NCBI GenBank assembly: GCA_944381475.1
Contig: CALWLH010000054.1
Coordinates: 1-50,125, forward strand
DNA: 50,125 bases
From: an uncultured Lachnospiraceae bacterium
Lineage (GTDB): Bacteria; Bacillota; Clostridia; Lachnospirales; Lachnospiraceae
Direction of reading: 5' to 3'
This document shows, piece by piece, positions 15,713-24,831 of this stretch (its first letter is position 1; the number at the start of each line of letters is the position of its first letter). The notes under the pieces were generated by a model that had not been told where the DNA came from, searched no databases, and saw only the letters and a program-made list of their open reading frames with translations. The position numbers and the translations under genes were made by a program.

Positions 15713-17140
15713 TTAATATTCCTGATCCAGGGCATAGGTCACAGCGGACAGGCTCCAGGGCATGCCGGCTTCTGCCTGTATGGAGTAGTTTCCAGACCAG
15801 TCGATGTCATCTACACCATACACATCCTTGATGAACTGCTCGATTTCCTCGAAGGTAATCTGAGCCATGGTGTTGCTGTCATTGGTTCTGAATACAGAAT
15901 TGGGATCGCCAGGCTCCAGGCCGTTCTGAGCGGCATGAGGCGCATCCATGATACGTGCCCATCCAAGAGCTGAATTCTTTGCTTTCTCCTCCTCGCTGAA
16001 GGTCATAACAAACCAGATATAGTGGTTCAGATCCTCAGACATCTCAGAGGTGTAGTACAAGGTGAATACCGTGCCGGGCTTCATAATGCTGGTCCAGTCC
16101 ACGTCGCCGCTTGTCTCAGTCTCATATACCGGGTTGCCATCCTCGTCTACTACAGGATTGCCATCCTCATCAACTGCCTGCTTGTAAACAGGATTGCCTT
16201 CTTCGTCAACTACAGGCTCACCCTCCTCATCGGTTTCCTGCACAGGTGTCTCTACGATATTCTGATGCCAAGCACCCTGTGAAAATGCGCCAATGTTTGA
16301 ATCCACAAAGCCGGTGATAACCACCTGGTCAGTAACCTCAATCAGGTTGGACCAGTCAAGAGTACCGTAGCTTTCTGCCGCAAAGGTGGCTGCGCTGTCC
16401 ACTTCGATGGGCGCGTTGTCTGCGTCAAAGAACACGATATTGTCGATATACATGCTGGAATAAGATTCTGTTTCTGCCCATGCAGTGTCAGAGTTATTGC
16501 CGCTGTTGGAGTCCTTGGTGATTACCAGCACATTGTCAACGGAAGGATCATAGGTATTCTCAAAGGCCACCGTGAGCGTATTGGGATTTTTAGTATCCAG
16601 ATAGGTGGACCAGTTTGTACTGTTTGTATCAGTAGCGTTCTGCTTTACAGTACCGGTACAAGCATAGAAATTGCCGTCTGCGGCTTCCACGCCAATCTGC
16701 ATAGATACGGAAACTGCGTCCGCAGCCCTATCCCCCAGGAGCGCATTGACATCAATGCCCACCTCAAACACCTTACCGGCAGCATTGCTGTTGGGTGAAA
16801 GCTTCAGCGCCTTGGAGCCGTTGAAATCCGCAATCTCAACCGTTGCCTCATCGGCAGCCAGATTCGCCTCATTCTGCTTGATGAACGCCATATTGCCATC
16901 CTCAAAGTCCACAACCTTACCACTCTCAACCGTATAATCCGGCGCAATCGTAGAATCGCCCTCATCTGCGGGGGCAGTGGTCTCCTCAGCAGCAGTGGTA
17001 GGATCCTCGTTGGGAGCAGTGGTCTCTGCCGCGGATGTGGTGGTTGATGTACTGCTGGAGCTGTTTGTACAGCCTGCCAGAGAAGCAGCGATCATAGCAG
17101 AGGTCAGACCCATTGCTAAGATTCTCTTCTTGTTAAACAT
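15713..17140 (-). CDS. Surface lipoprotein with carbohydrate-binding-like domain and internal repeats
   Basis: A 475-residue lipoprotein (lipobox SLAGC) with a long Ser/Thr/Glu linker, then a beta-sandwich-like domain opening VVDFEDGNMAFI and containing ADFNGSKALKLSPN and YSSMYIDNIVFFD, as in carbohydrate-binding modules. A second, similar region (about residues 255-470) is interrupted by near-identical short repeats of the form VDE(E/D)GNPV. No catalytic residues are apparent. Placed between the permeases and the second binding protein, it could act as an extra glycan-capture protein. The frame extends 41 codons upstream, but AAAGGAGG and a perfect signal peptide support this ATG. Confidence 0.75.
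   Translation of the reverse strand: MFNKKRILAMGLTSAMIAASLAGCTNSSSSTSTTTSAAETTAPNEDPTTAAEETTAPADEGDSTIAPDYTVESGKVVDFEDGNMAFIKQNEANLAADEATVEIADFNGSKALKLSPNSNAAGKVFEVGIDVNALLGDRAADAVSVSMQIGVEAADGNFYACTGTVKQNATDTNSTNWSTYLDTKNPNTLTVAFENTYDPSVDNVLVITKDSNSGNNSDTAWAETESYSSMYIDNIVFFDADNAPIEVDSAATFAAESYGTLDWSNLIEVTDQVVITGFVDSNIGAFSQGAWHQNIVETPVQETDEEGEPVVDEEGNPVYKQAVDEDGNPVVDEDGNPVYETETSGDVDWTSIMKPGTVFTLYYTSEMSEDLNHYIWFVMTFSEEEKAKNSALGWARIMDAPHAAQNGLEPGDPNSVFRTNDSNTMAQITFEEIEQFIKDVYGVDDIDWSGNYSIQAEAGMPWSLSAVTYALDQEY
16122..16240 (-). repeat. In-frame tandem repeats encoding VDE(E/D)GNPV units
   Basis: Within the lipoprotein gene the units EEGEPVVDEEGNPVY and DEDGNPVVDEDGNPVY form about four degenerate copies of an acidic 7-8-residue unit, seen also as repeated DNA. 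Such tracts can change length by slippage. The gene stays in frame. Confidence 0.7.
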
Positions 17141-17234
17141 ACTTCTTCCTCCTTTAAAAACCTTTTTTAAAACTATTGTGGTATAAAATGGTTTTGCAGC
17201 ATTCCCGAAAGGAACCGGAAACGCTTTTTGCATC

Positions 17235-17252
17235 GGCCGGGCATCGCCGGCC
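17235..17252 (-). other. Intercistronic G+C-rich hairpin between permease and CBM-like lipoprotein
   Basis: GGCCGG / CCGGCC stem with 6-nt loop, no T-run. It separates the second permease pair from the two lipoprotein genes and may uncouple their expression. Confidence 0.45.
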
Positions 17253-17274
17253 GCAACAAACAATGTCTTACAAT

Positions 17275-18267
17275 TTAGCCAACGATACCGGTCCGCTCAA
17301 CACCCTCGATAAACTGCTTCTGAAGCAGGATATAGAGGAGCAGTACCGGAAGCACCACCAGAACAATTCCTGCGTAGGTGTACAGCTGGATGATGGTGGG
17401 GTCGTTTAACTGCAGGTGATTTGCTACATTGGACGCCAGGGAGCTGATACGCTTACTGATCACGATCCGGTCCTCGATAAGGAACAGGTTTGCGTAGAAG
17501 GTATCATTATACTGCCAAACCAGTGAGAAAATAGCAACCGTGATTACACTGGGCATGGCATTAATCAGCATGATCCGGAAGTAGGTGTACCACATGCCGG
17601 CGCCGTCCACGAAGGCCGCCTCCTCGATCTCCTTTGGCAGTCCCCTGAAGAACTGATTAAAGATGTAGATGTAGAGGCCCGACCGAAGTCCCGTACCAAA
17701 CAGGGTCATGATGTACATGGGGATGGGTGTGCCCAGCATATTGACTGCACTGCCATTGATGGCCGTCATCAGACCGAAGGGGTCGAAGGTTCTGAAGGTC
17801 ATGTACAGGGGCAGCATAATGGTATTGGGCGGAATAACGATCATCAATACCACACAGGCAAAAAATACCTTTTTAAGGGGAAACTCATAACGGGCAAATC
17901 CATATCCCACCATGGAACAGATAAACACCTGCAGCAGCATCAGTACAACGATGTAAAAGGTTGTATTTCCCAGCGTACTCCAGTAGTTCAGCTCGCTTAA
18001 CGCCGTCTTATAACGGTCCAGCGTAGGATTTTGGGGTATCAAATACACCAGCGCACTGTAGGCATCCTCATCGGAGAAGAAGGAGTTTGCGACCATACCA
18101 ATGATAGGGCCCAGGATCACGTAGCTGATACCGATCAGAACGACAAACCGAAACACTGCCAGCAGAAAGCGTTTCAGAATATTGGCGGTACGCCGTCTGT
18201 CATTTTCAACCTCCGGATCCGTCATGATCTCCCGCAGCGTTTTTACACTTGCTGATAATTTCGCCAT
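17275..18267 (-). CDS. Carbohydrate ABC transporter permease (MalG type)
   Basis: A 330-residue integral membrane protein with about six transmembrane segments and the ATPase-coupling EAA loop (EEAAFVDGAGMWYTYFRIMLINAMP). Compared with typical MalG-type permeases it has a longer cytoplasmic N-terminus (about 35 residues before the first helix). It follows the MalF-type permease with 18 nt and a strong ribosome binding site (AGGAAAGGAGG), and with it forms the second importer core of the operon, probably served by the binding protein at the operon end. No ATPase is encoded nearby, so a shared MsmX-like ATPase is expected. Confidence 0.92.
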   Translation of the reverse strand: MAKLSASVKTLREIMTDPEVENDRRRTANILKRFLLAVFRFVVLIGISYVILGPIIGMVANSFFSDEDAYSALVYLIPQNPTLDRYKTALSELNYWSTLGNTTFYIVVLMLLQVFICSMVGYGFARYEFPLKKVFFACVVLMIVIPPNTIMLPLYMTFRTFDPFGLMTAINGSAVNMLGTPIPMYIMTLFGTGLRSGLYIYIFNQFFRGLPKEIEEAAFVDGAGMWYTYFRIMLINAMPSVITVAIFSLVWQYNDTFYANLFLIEDRIVISKRISSLASNVANHLQLNDPTIIQLYTYAGIVLVVLPVLLLYILLQKQFIEGVERTGIVG

Positions 18268-18285
18268 GATTTCTCTCCTCCTTTC

Positions 18286-19194
18286 CTAGTTATAGTAGAA
18301 TGTGTGCTTGGATATCCATGCACAGACAATGCCGAGTATCGAGCATACCAGAACGGTGCTGACCAAACTCATGGCACTGGATGAGCCGTACATCATGTTG
18401 GTGCTGAACTCTGTGTAAGCCAGCTCCACGATTTCTGACTGTGAGAAGGAATCTACCACGGTATAAACGATATTGGTGATAATATGGGGCATAACCATGG
18501 GGAAGGTTACCTTCCAAAAGGTCTCATAGGTTGTAGCGCCCTCAATCTTTGCAACCTCATATAAGGAGCTGGGTACGGACTGGAGCGCGGCGATAAAGAT
18601 AACAATCTGCACGCCGGACAGGGAGATGATATCGCTGATTCGTCCTACAGCGGAAACCACGTAGTTCAAAATGGAGTCCGGCAAAGCCAGCGTTCTGAAC
18701 AGGGCAATGTAATAATCCACATTGACTCCGGAATTGGTGGCCTCCAACATCTCTGAGGAGCTGCCGCTTAAACCGGTCTGCATCATCTCACGGGCCAGAT
18801 CCATGGCGCCTGTGATGGCCTCGGAATTCATGATCACCGGCAGGAAAAAGATTGCCCGGATCACGGTTCGGCCCTTAAACTTTGTGTTCAGGATCATGGC
18901 CATCAGGAGGCTGAAGAAGATGATCAGGGGAACATCAATAACAATATCTCCCAAGGACTCCACCAGGGTCTGGTTAAAGCTGCCGTGCTCGGTAAAGATG
19001 TACAGGTAATTCTTCAGTCCTGCAAAGGCTGTTGAATATCCCCTGTCCTCCAGCACAATATCGGACAGACTGAACTGTACTGTTAGGATCAGGCTTCGTA
19101 TATAAAATGCCACAAAGCCAATGACCCAGGGTAGGATGAAGAGTAGACCTACAACTGCTCTTTTCTGCATCAAGGTTAATCCACGTTTTTTCAT
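18286..19194 (-). CDS. Carbohydrate ABC transporter permease (MalF type)
   Basis: A 302-residue permease with six or so transmembrane segments and an EAA loop (YEVAKIEGATTYETFWKVTFPMVMP). The sequence between helices three and four (REMMQTGLSGSSSEMLEATNSGVN) forms an unusually long external loop. Its ATG shares a base with the TGA of the DUF5696 gene (TGATG), so translation is coupled to that gene. It pairs with the MalG-type permease downstream to form the second importer of the operon. Confidence 0.9.
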   Translation of the reverse strand: MKKRGLTLMQKRAVVGLLFILPWVIGFVAFYIRSLILTVQFSLSDIVLEDRGYSTAFAGLKNYLYIFTEHGSFNQTLVESLGDIVIDVPLIIFFSLLMAMILNTKFKGRTVIRAIFFLPVIMNSEAITGAMDLAREMMQTGLSGSSSEMLEATNSGVNVDYYIALFRTLALPDSILNYVVSAVGRISDIISLSGVQIVIFIAALQSVPSSLYEVAKIEGATTYETFWKVTFPMVMPHIITNIVYTVVDSFSQSEIVELAYTEFSTNMMYGSSSAMSLVSTVLVCSILGIVCAWISKHTFYYN

Positions 19195-21797
19195 CAGTCC
19201 ACTCCTCCTATCTCATAGCTTTCTGCTCCAATGGTCGTGCCGTCTACAGTCACATCGGCTTTTGTTGCATTGATGGTAAATACAACGCCGTTGCTGTAGG
19301 TTACCCGGGTCACGCCAGTCTGCAGGATTTCATGGTTCACGATGTTGGCATCCTTTACATACTTCAGGGCCTCGTTTACTCTATTGTAAATCTCTACCGC
19401 TCTGTCCTTCCAGGTAGTGAAGGTGGTGCTGTAATAGGAATTCAGACCAGTATACTTCATCTCGTTTGATTCCTCAGCAGTGAAGGTAAAGTGAGGCGCC
19501 GCACCGTATTCGATCAGGCGCAGGGTAATCTCATCCACATCGTAGCTGTCGCTGGCATTGATGGAGAAGCCTGCATAATCCACAGTACCGTGATATACCA
19601 TTTCGTAGAAAGGAACCTCCGCATCCACAAGGAAGTAGTTGTTGTGACCGATGGGAACATTGATCAGGTCATCCGCGTAAGTAACTGCATAATTGTTGCC
19701 GCCGCTGACCATCACGTTTTTGTCGGTTTCGGCAAACTTTTGAAGCTGTGCCAGAACCACATCCAGTCCTTCCTCCCGGTTGATTACCTCCGTTCTCTTC
19801 TTATCGGAAGCCAGAATATCACCCAGATCCCTTAAGGAATATCCTGTGATATCATACTTATCCGCCTTGGAGATAAACTGATCCACATAGCGTACCAGGA
19901 ACTTTGGTGAAACCAGGCTGTAGAGGGTTTCCTCATAGCCAAGGCTTGAGGTCTGACGCAGCGTTGTGGGATTTACCTGTCCCAGCATTCCAGCATAACC
20001 GGAGTAGTATCTTGCAGCCTCATAGAAGGAGTTGTAGCGCTTGGAGATATAGGTTACCTTCTGGAAGGCCACGTCACCGTAAACCTTTCCTCCATACCCC
20101 TCTACCAGTGCAGCCAGGTTCTCAAAATCCTTCTCGCTTCCCAGCTTGCCCACCAGCCGCAGCCGGTCTGTCACATCGTGATAATATCCGCCGTTCATCC
20201 AGCCCTGATAGTTGATGATCTGGTTTGAGATACCGGAGGCATATAACTCCTGCGCAATCTCCTGCGCCTGGTCAAAGGTGGTCATGGGCTGCACCGCCAG
20301 GTACTGAACGCCCACGATAAAATCTGTAACCTTCACGCCGCCGATCAGATCATAGTAAAAACCGATATCGGAAACAGCTGTGGAGGTATTGTCGCCGTTC
20401 TGACTGATAACGTTATCCGCTATCAGCTGCTCTCTGTAATAATTGGCCACTCCCGAATATCCCGTATATTCCTCTCCCAGGAAGGAGTAGCGCAGGGTAA
20501 TGTTTACATCGTAGAAATCGTTTTCCATAACTGGAATATCCGCGGCGCTTCCGGCAGTACCGAACATGGACAGACGCTCGCTCCCGCGCAGTGTAAACTG
20601 GGTCCAGGCAGTGTTGTAGGAACTGGTTCTGCCGCTGACACTGGCCCTGATCTGCGCTAAGGATGCGCCGTCCTCGATCACTGTCAGAATGCTGCTGTTC
20701 TCCCTGCAAAGGGCATACAGTGGAAGCCGCACATTTTCTGCGTTTTCTACCTTTGTGTAATCCGCAGCCAGAGGGTCAATGCTGTATACATATGCAGCGT
20801 AGTCCGCTGTGCTGGTCTTGCCGTTATTGAAGTTAATCAACGATCCGGAGCCGTTGGGGACAAGAATATAACCACTCTCTTCCGAACCAGCGGCGCCAAA
20901 GGCAGGCAACACTTCTATTCCGCTGATGCTGCCGTTGGTTTCCGTAATCCTGCTGGCAGGTACGGATACCACCAGGCTGTCATCCTGCAGCCGATACTCC
21001 AGGGAGACGTTAAAGCTTGCCGGAAGAGTGATATCAAATTCCGTATTCTCCATATCAATCAGGTAGTCATCTTCCGTATATCCTGCCTGCTCATACAGAG
21101 CAAGGTAAATATCATGGTACACTCTGGCAGTACCAGTACCGCCCTGCAGGGACTGGAGAATGATGTAGCTGCCATCCTCCTCCTGGGTGTAGGATCGCAG
21201 GAAGGTTTTTACAGATGCATTATCCTGATCCATCCGGGAGACAAACTGATTATAGCGCTCCTCGCTCATCACATAGGGTACCACCTGGGCATCCGAGGCC
21301 ACAGGCTTGAGCTCGTAATTAAAACGGACGCCGTCTGTAATGCTCTCCACTGTCATCTCATTGGCACTGATATTCACGCACTCTGAATAGGTATTATAGG
21401 TGCCCTCCGTTCTGGCAGAGTTCAAATAGGTGATCACCAGCTGCGATCTCAGTCTGTTCTTGTTCGTTTCATTTGCAACCGTATCCTCATCCAAATTAAT
21501 GGGATTGGAATAGGTGGTCTCTTTCGTTACCTTGTCGTAGATTGCCACGTACCCATTGGCAGTATTGATGTACAGCTTTAAAAGGTCGTTTTCCGCAGCC
21601 AGCTCCATATCCGGAACCCCGGCGCCAGAGTCAGACAATGCCTGAAACTCCGTTCCCTCCTCCACTGTGTAGCTGGAAAGCGCATCCTTATAGTCGTCAA
21701 ACATCACATAATGGAACACATAGTACAGGATGTATTCGATTCCAACAAACAGGAGTACACCGATACATGCAATCAATATTTTCTTTCCTAGCTTCAT
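19194..21797 (-). CDS. DUF5696 membrane-anchored protein (glycosidase-like)
   Basis: An 867-residue protein with an N-terminal transmembrane anchor (about residues 5-28, KILIACIGVLLFVGIEYILYY), so the bulk faces outward. Next comes a beta-rich region (NTANGYVAIYDKVTKETTYSNPIN), then a long alpha/beta part with the look of a TIM-barrel glycoside hydrolase (YQGWMNGGYYHD, LVEGYGGKVYGDVAF, YSLRDLGD) and a C-terminal domain (TRVTYSNGVVFTINATKADV). I match it to DUF5696 from memory of the family; no characterised activity is known to me. It lies between the YIP1 gene and the second permease pair, with GGAGGAG before the ATG, and is translationally coupled to the next permease. Its place inside a transporter operon suggests it handles or trims the glycan at the membrane. 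Confidence 0.75.
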   Translation of the reverse strand: MKLGKKILIACIGVLLFVGIEYILYYVFHYVMFDDYKDALSSYTVEEGTEFQALSDSGAGVPDMELAAENDLLKLYINTANGYVAIYDKVTKETTYSNPINLDEDTVANETNKNRLRSQLVITYLNSARTEGTYNTYSECVNISANEMTVESITDGVRFNYELKPVASDAQVVPYVMSEERYNQFVSRMDQDNASVKTFLRSYTQEEDGSYIILQSLQGGTGTARVYHDIYLALYEQAGYTEDDYLIDMENTEFDITLPASFNVSLEYRLQDDSLVVSVPASRITETNGSISGIEVLPAFGAAGSEESGYILVPNGSGSLINFNNGKTSTADYAAYVYSIDPLAADYTKVENAENVRLPLYALCRENSSILTVIEDGASLAQIRASVSGRTSSYNTAWTQFTLRGSERLSMFGTAGSAADIPVMENDFYDVNITLRYSFLGEEYTGYSGVANYYREQLIADNVISQNGDNTSTAVSDIGFYYDLIGGVKVTDFIVGVQYLAVQPMTTFDQAQEIAQELYASGISNQIINYQGWMNGGYYHDVTDRLRLVGKLGSEKDFENLAALVEGYGGKVYGDVAFQKVTYISKRYNSFYEAARYYSGYAGMLGQVNPTTLRQTSSLGYEETLYSLVSPKFLVRYVDQFISKADKYDITGYSLRDLGDILASDKKRTEVINREEGLDVVLAQLQKFAETDKNVMVSGGNNYAVTYADDLINVPIGHNNYFLVDAEVPFYEMVYHGTVDYAGFSINASDSYDVDEITLRLIEYGAAPHFTFTAEESNEMKYTGLNSYYSTTFTTWKDRAVEIYNRVNEALKYVKDANIVNHEILQTGVTRVTYSNGVVFTINATKADVTVDGTTIGAESYEIGGVD

Positions 21798-21808
21798 GTT
21801 CGCTCCTC

Positions 21809-22450
21809 CTATGATCTATACAGCAGTTCAAGGTAAATACTGTAGAAAAAGCTATACACCTGGCTGACCAAATCCGTCAGCATCACCACCACGAAAATAA
21901 TAATAAACATGGCAACGAATGTCAGAAAAATGGTAATCAGCGTTTTTCCCAGTGTAAAGTTATGAATGGTCATGATGCCCATCAGACCGAGCAGCAGCGC
22001 ATAGGCTGTACCGATGCCGATGATAATGGTGTAGAATGCCTCCTCATTCGCGGCAATTCCCTGGGAGATGATCATGGCCGGAATATAAGTTAGGATCATA
22101 GGGAGCATGGCATATCCCACTACGATCAGAATATCCTTAAAGCGGCCCTCTCCGCCCATCAGACATGTGACTGACCAGTTGCCCACGCAAAACAAAAGGT
22201 AAAGCATTACGACTGCAATCAGCTCTGTCAGGCTGTTGACTGTTCTTGCATCCACATCGTTTACAACAAAGCTGGCCACAATCCGGTTCATGGAAAAGCA
22301 GAGGCTGTAGCAGAATACCAGAAAGAAGGCTAAAGGTACGCTTCCCATATTCCTGTGGCGGATTTCGTAAAAGCCGTCCATCGGGTGGGAAAATACATGG
22401 AAGGGATACCATAGCTTTTCATTTTTAAAAAATGCTTTTATCTTATTCAC
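21809..22450 (-). CDS. YIP1-family membrane protein
   Basis: A 213-residue integral membrane protein with about five transmembrane segments and the YIP1-like layout: an N-terminal cytoplasmic stretch with HVFSHPMDGFYEIRHRNMGS, then PMILTYIPAMII and a hydrophobic C-terminal half. The start is a GTG that overlaps the stop of the NHL gene by four bases (GTGA), with AAGGAGGGG upstream, so translation is coupled. Bacterial YIP1 proteins have no agreed function. It sits between the NHL protein and DUF5696, which suggests that the three form one membrane complex. Confidence 0.8.
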   Translation of the reverse strand: MNKIKAFFKNEKLWYPFHVFSHPMDGFYEIRHRNMGSVPLAFFLVFCYSLCFSMNRIVASFVVNDVDARTVNSLTELIAVVMLYLLFCVGNWSVTCLMGGEGRFKDILIVVGYAMLPMILTYIPAMIISQGIAANEEAFYTIIIGIGTAYALLLGLMGIMTIHNFTLGKTLITIFLTFVAMFIIIFVVVMLTDLVSQVYSFFYSIYLELLYRS

Positions 22451-23925
22451 AATAACATCCCCTCCTTCATCTGACTCTTGCCCTTTTTCATCTTCAGAAT
22501 ATTCCTCACAACAATCCAAACAATGATCACAACAATGATGCCTGTCAGGATGTATTGAAGATTGCCCTTGAGCCATTCATTTCGGTAGCGTCTGAAGGCA
22601 ATAGAGTAGTATTTCTTATCCATGGCAAGCCGCAGATATTTCATGGCCTGCTCATTGTCTCCGGAGGTCAGATACGCCTTGCCGATGCCGTCGTTTGCAA
22701 GCTCAAAGTTTTCATCAAGCTCCAGAACCTTCTGCCACAGATCCACCGCCTGGGTCTCATCGCCGTCATAGCGGAGGCCTACGGCCTCATTGATCAGGGA
22801 GCCGTACTCTGTGGACTTAAATACCATCAGCTCTCTTCTCCCCGCATCCAGCACCAGAATCTTGTCGCCCAGCTGTTCAATGGCCACCGGCTGTGAAAAT
22901 GTACCTGCCTGAGAACCAAGACCGCCGAAAATATACAGAAGATTTCCTTCGCTGTCGTAGGTAAATACACGTCCCCGTTTTGAGTCAAGGATTGAGTATA
23001 TACCCCTTCCTCTGTACACCACATCCACAATGGTAGAAGCGCCGCTGTAGGCGGAGGAGCTGTTTGAAAAGGCGATATCTCCGGCGATCACGCCCTTCTC
23101 GCCTTTACGGATTACGTCCTCCCCCTTAGGGTTCAGTTTCATAACCGCCTGTTCACCGGCTGTATCGTAATTTGTTGTATATACAAACCCATCCGGATCC
23201 ACATCAAGGCCTGTAAATTCTGTGGCGATATAAAGAATCTGTCTGGAACGCTGCGCTCTAGTGGAAAGCTTTCTCCAGAAGCGCTCCCAAACACTGATCT
23301 TGACACTAATGGTGCCAAAGAAGCTGGTAAAGTTTCCCTCGGAGTCAAAGACCAGAATGCCCTCGGTCTTACCTGCTGCCACCACATAGATCCGGTTTGC
23401 ATAGTCTACAGCCACCTTCAGGGGAGTAAAATCAAAATCGTCATCGATAATCTCAGACTGGGGATCCTGAACCACCAGGGTTACATTCTTATCCTCATCC
23501 AGAACCCAGATTCTCTTCTGTGAACGATCCGCCACATACAGCTTGTTTTCATTAGAAACGCACACGCCGTAGGGCTCGCTGAAGGTCATTTCTTCTCCTT
23601 CATAGTTAAAGGTATCAATGATGTCCAGAACCTCTGTCAGCTCCAAATTCAGCTTCACAACCCTGGCATTTCCCGTATCGGCCACATACACAGCATCATC
23701 GGAAACATAGACGTCCTGGGGATTCGTAAAATTCGTTGTGCCAAGGCTCACGCCGGAATAGCTGTTATCCGGTACATAAGCCGCAGGAGTGTAAACAATG
23801 TCATCCCAGTAATCATAGTTGTAGGTATCATAGGGAAGTGTAGTGGCAAAGGCCATGGTACACTCACCCAAAGTACTGATAATCAGGATGGCAACAAGAA
23901 GTATGGTTTTAAATGATTTTCTCAT
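22447..23925 (-). CDS. NHL-repeat beta-propeller protein with TPR and C-terminal membrane anchor
   Basis: A 492-residue protein: signal peptide (about residues 1-30), then NHL-type propeller repeats (for example TNFTNPQDVYVSDDAVYVADTGN, FSEPYGVCVSNENKLYVADRS, FSQPVAIEQLGDKILVLDAG), a TPR-like pair (LRYDGDETQAVDLWQKVLEL, DNEQAMKYLRLAMDK), and a C-terminal transmembrane helix (YILTGIIVVIIVWIVV) with a basic tail. The propeller and TPR would face outward, with the tail in the cytoplasm. Such modules usually bind proteins or polymers. GGAGGG lies six bases before the ATG and overlaps the end of the permease gene. The protein is probably a scaffold for the YIP1 and DUF5696 proteins; no enzymatic motif is seen. 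Confidence 0.8.
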   Translation of the reverse strand: MRKSFKTILLVAILIISTLGECTMAFATTLPYDTYNYDYWDDIVYTPAAYVPDNSYSGVSLGTTNFTNPQDVYVSDDAVYVADTGNARVVKLNLELTEVLDIIDTFNYEGEEMTFSEPYGVCVSNENKLYVADRSQKRIWVLDEDKNVTLVVQDPQSEIIDDDFDFTPLKVAVDYANRIYVVAAGKTEGILVFDSEGNFTSFFGTISVKISVWERFWRKLSTRAQRSRQILYIATEFTGLDVDPDGFVYTTNYDTAGEQAVMKLNPKGEDVIRKGEKGVIAGDIAFSNSSSAYSGASTIVDVVYRGRGIYSILDSKRGRVFTYDSEGNLLYIFGGLGSQAGTFSQPVAIEQLGDKILVLDAGRRELMVFKSTEYGSLINEAVGLRYDGDETQAVDLWQKVLELDENFELANDGIGKAYLTSGDNEQAMKYLRLAMDKKYYSIAFRRYRNEWLKGNLQYILTGIIVVIIVWIVVRNILKMKKGKSQMKEGMLL

Positions 23926-23936
23926 ATCTGCCCTCC

Positions 23937-24830
23937 TTACTCTTTCATACCGGATGTAGCCATGGTCTCCAGAACGTTGCTCTGGCAAGCCAGGAAAAAC
24001 GCAATGGGGATGGCTGCAATGATAAACTGTACTGCAGCGGATGCGCCGGCACGGGCTGCGCCGCCCAGTGTAATCTGGTTCAATGCATACTGCAGGGGCT
24101 TTAACTGTTCGCTGCGAAGGAAACCTGTACCCTGATTTCCCCACATGGACTGAAACTGGAAGATGGCCAGCGTCAGCCATGCAGGCTTTACATTTGGCAT
24201 CATAATGGTGGAGAACACCTTAAACTCTGAGGCTCCGTCCAGTCTGGCAGACTCCAGCAGCGAGTCCGGTATCTGCTCCATAAACTGCTTCATCAGATAG
24301 AGACCCATACTATAAGCACAGGCCGGGAGTATAAGCGCCAGATAGGTATTGTTGATGCCCAGCCAGGAAATGATAATGTAGTTCGGAATCTGGGTTACAA
24401 CCCAGGAGAACATCATAGCCAGGATAACCATCTGAAACATGATATTCTTTCCGGGGAACTCATGCTTTGCCATGGGATATGCTGCAAGGGAGGCAACTAT
24501 GATATGTCCCGCTGTACCAAAGCCTGTGATAATGACGGTATTCAATATGTATCTTGAAAAGGGAACCCATGAATCACTCATCAGAATAAACAGGTCTGAA
24601 AAGTTTTCCAATGAAGGATTTCTCACAAATATCTTTGGCGGATACTGATAAATCTCATCCAGCGGCTTTAACGCGTTGTTGACGATCATCACCAGCGGCA
24701 GCGCCATAAAGATACCGCAGATAATCATCAGTGCAAACAGCAGACTGTTACCGGCAGCGGAACGGTTCAGCTGTTTTTCTCGTCTGAAAAGCTTTTTTCT
24801 AGGCTTCATGTAATCTTTTTTTCTAGCCAA
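23937..24830 (-). CDS. Carbohydrate ABC transporter permease (MalG type), first importer
   Basis: A 297-residue permease with about six transmembrane segments and the EAA loop (LESARLDGASEFKVFSTIMMPNVKP). The basic N-terminus (MARKKDYMKPRKKLFRREKQ) marks the cytoplasmic side. It follows the MalF-type permease with one base between stop and start and, with it, forms the first importer core of the operon. The binding protein just upstream in the operon is the obvious partner. The NHL gene begins 11 nt downstream. Confidence 0.92.
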   Translation of the reverse strand: MARKKDYMKPRKKLFRREKQLNRSAAGNSLLFALMIICGIFMALPLVMIVNNALKPLDEIYQYPPKIFVRNPSLENFSDLFILMSDSWVPFSRYILNTVIITGFGTAGHIIVASLAAYPMAKHEFPGKNIMFQMVILAMMFSWVVTQIPNYIIISWLGINNTYLALILPACAYSMGLYLMKQFMEQIPDSLLESARLDGASEFKVFSTIMMPNVKPAWLTLAIFQFQSMWGNQGTGFLRSEQLKPLQYALNQITLGGAARAGASAAVQFIIAAIPIAFFLACQSNVLETMATSGMKE

Positions 24831-24831
24831 C

